From Allosediminivita pacifica (GTDB lineage Bacteria > Pseudomonadota > Alphaproteobacteria > Rhodobacterales > Rhodobacteraceae): a stretch of DNA of 64,000 bases. This document shows, piece by piece, positions 63,927 through 64,000 of this stretch. The notes beneath the pieces were generated by a model, which had not been told where the DNA came from, ran no database searches, and was given only the letters and a program-made list of their open reading frames with translations. Within the stretch, counting starts at the first letter, position 1. The number at the start of each line of letters is the position of its first letter. A program made the translations under genes and the position numbers. Location of the stretch: the NCBI RefSeq assembly GCF_003054175.1, contig NZ_QBKN01000001.1, positions 186,001 through 250,000 of the forward strand. The letters run 5' to 3'.

Positions 63927-64000
63927 CCTTTCGACGCGGGCGCGGATGTCGGCAAGACGCGCGCGCCCGCCGCCGGGCACCTCGACCGAGGCCCAGCCGC
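63912..64000 (-). CDS. C-terminal end of an unidentified protein, cut by the window edge
   Basis: The minus strand is open from base 64000 to the TGA at 63912-63914, giving GWASVEVPGGGRARLADIRARV ending RLRRL. Codon use looks coding. It is convergent with the isomerase gene and overlaps its end by 15 bp. Too little is visible to assign a family. Confidence 0.4.
   Translation of the reverse strand, partial: GWASVEVPGGGRARLADIRARVERLRRL

Overview
The window is high-GC DNA with strong G/C third-position bias, tightly packed operons and ATGA-type stop/start overlaps. Gene order and protein sequences point to a marine member of the Rhodobacteraceae/Roseobacter group. Evidence: the block mdh-sucC-sucD-sucA-sucB-lpd with small genes between, sdhCDA(B), a split MnmD/MnmC pair, taurine:pyruvate aminotransferase with tauABC, a LuxI/LuxR pair, an HvrA-like H-NS protein, and ethylmalonyl-CoA pathway enzymes (Ccr, Ecm, Mch, a malyl-CoA thioesterase-like protein). 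I cannot name the genus.

Layout. 0-11 kb: housekeeping genes (end of an M16 peptidase-family protein, dapA, soluble lytic transglycosylase, a Tat-exported metallophosphoesterase, a DMT exporter, tRNA wobble-uridine modification genes, a DEAD-box helicase, a small membrane protein). 11-17 kb: taurine use (GNAT, tpa, tauABC). 17-21 kb: zinc-ribbon protein divergent from ftsE-ftsX-plsC-PPOX. 21-33 kb: a long minus-strand TCA block (mdh, sucC, small gene, sucD, lipoprotein, sucA, sucB, cupin, small gene, MAPEG, lpd). 33-37 kb: TauE/SafE-type exporter and an ethylmalonyl-CoA pathway operon (mcl2-like, NnrU-like, DUF1737, mch). 37-44 kb: sdhCDA plus a lipoprotein, then two minus-strand glycan/sulfation-type genes, then sdhB. 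44-49 kb: ornithine decarboxylase with a long leader, a RecD-like helicase, luxI, luxR and a small overlapping gene. 49-60 kb: ccr, a PlsB-like acyltransferase, an MDR oxidoreductase, acyl-CoA ligase, two hotdog proteins, a DUF1989 protein, deoD, an H-NS protein and ecm. 60-64 kb: a carbohydrate-oxidation cluster (Gfo/Idh/MocA, GMC oxidoreductase, divergent TIM-barrel isomerase).

How it fits together: within 26 kb the window carries both halves of acetyl-CoA use. Ccr, Ecm and Mch turn C4/C5 acyl-CoA intermediates towards glyoxylate, malate and succinyl-CoA, and SucCD, SdhCDAB, Mdh and the 2-oxoglutarate dehydrogenase complex process those products. The suc and sdh promoter regions carry the same unusual arrangement of two GTGATCAC palindromes 21 bp apart, which suggests one regulator controls both.

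Besides genes, the intergenic DNA holds two dispersed repeat families (about 85 bp, four copies; about 60 bp, four copies), a 150-nt imperfect hairpin, an exact 18-bp tandem duplication between luxR and luxI, a GANTC-rich element, and paired operator-like sites in the carbohydrate cluster. I found no rRNA, tRNA, transposase, phage gene, CRISPR array or clear pseudogene. Most genes are ordinary; the interest lies mainly in the regulatory and intergenic structure.
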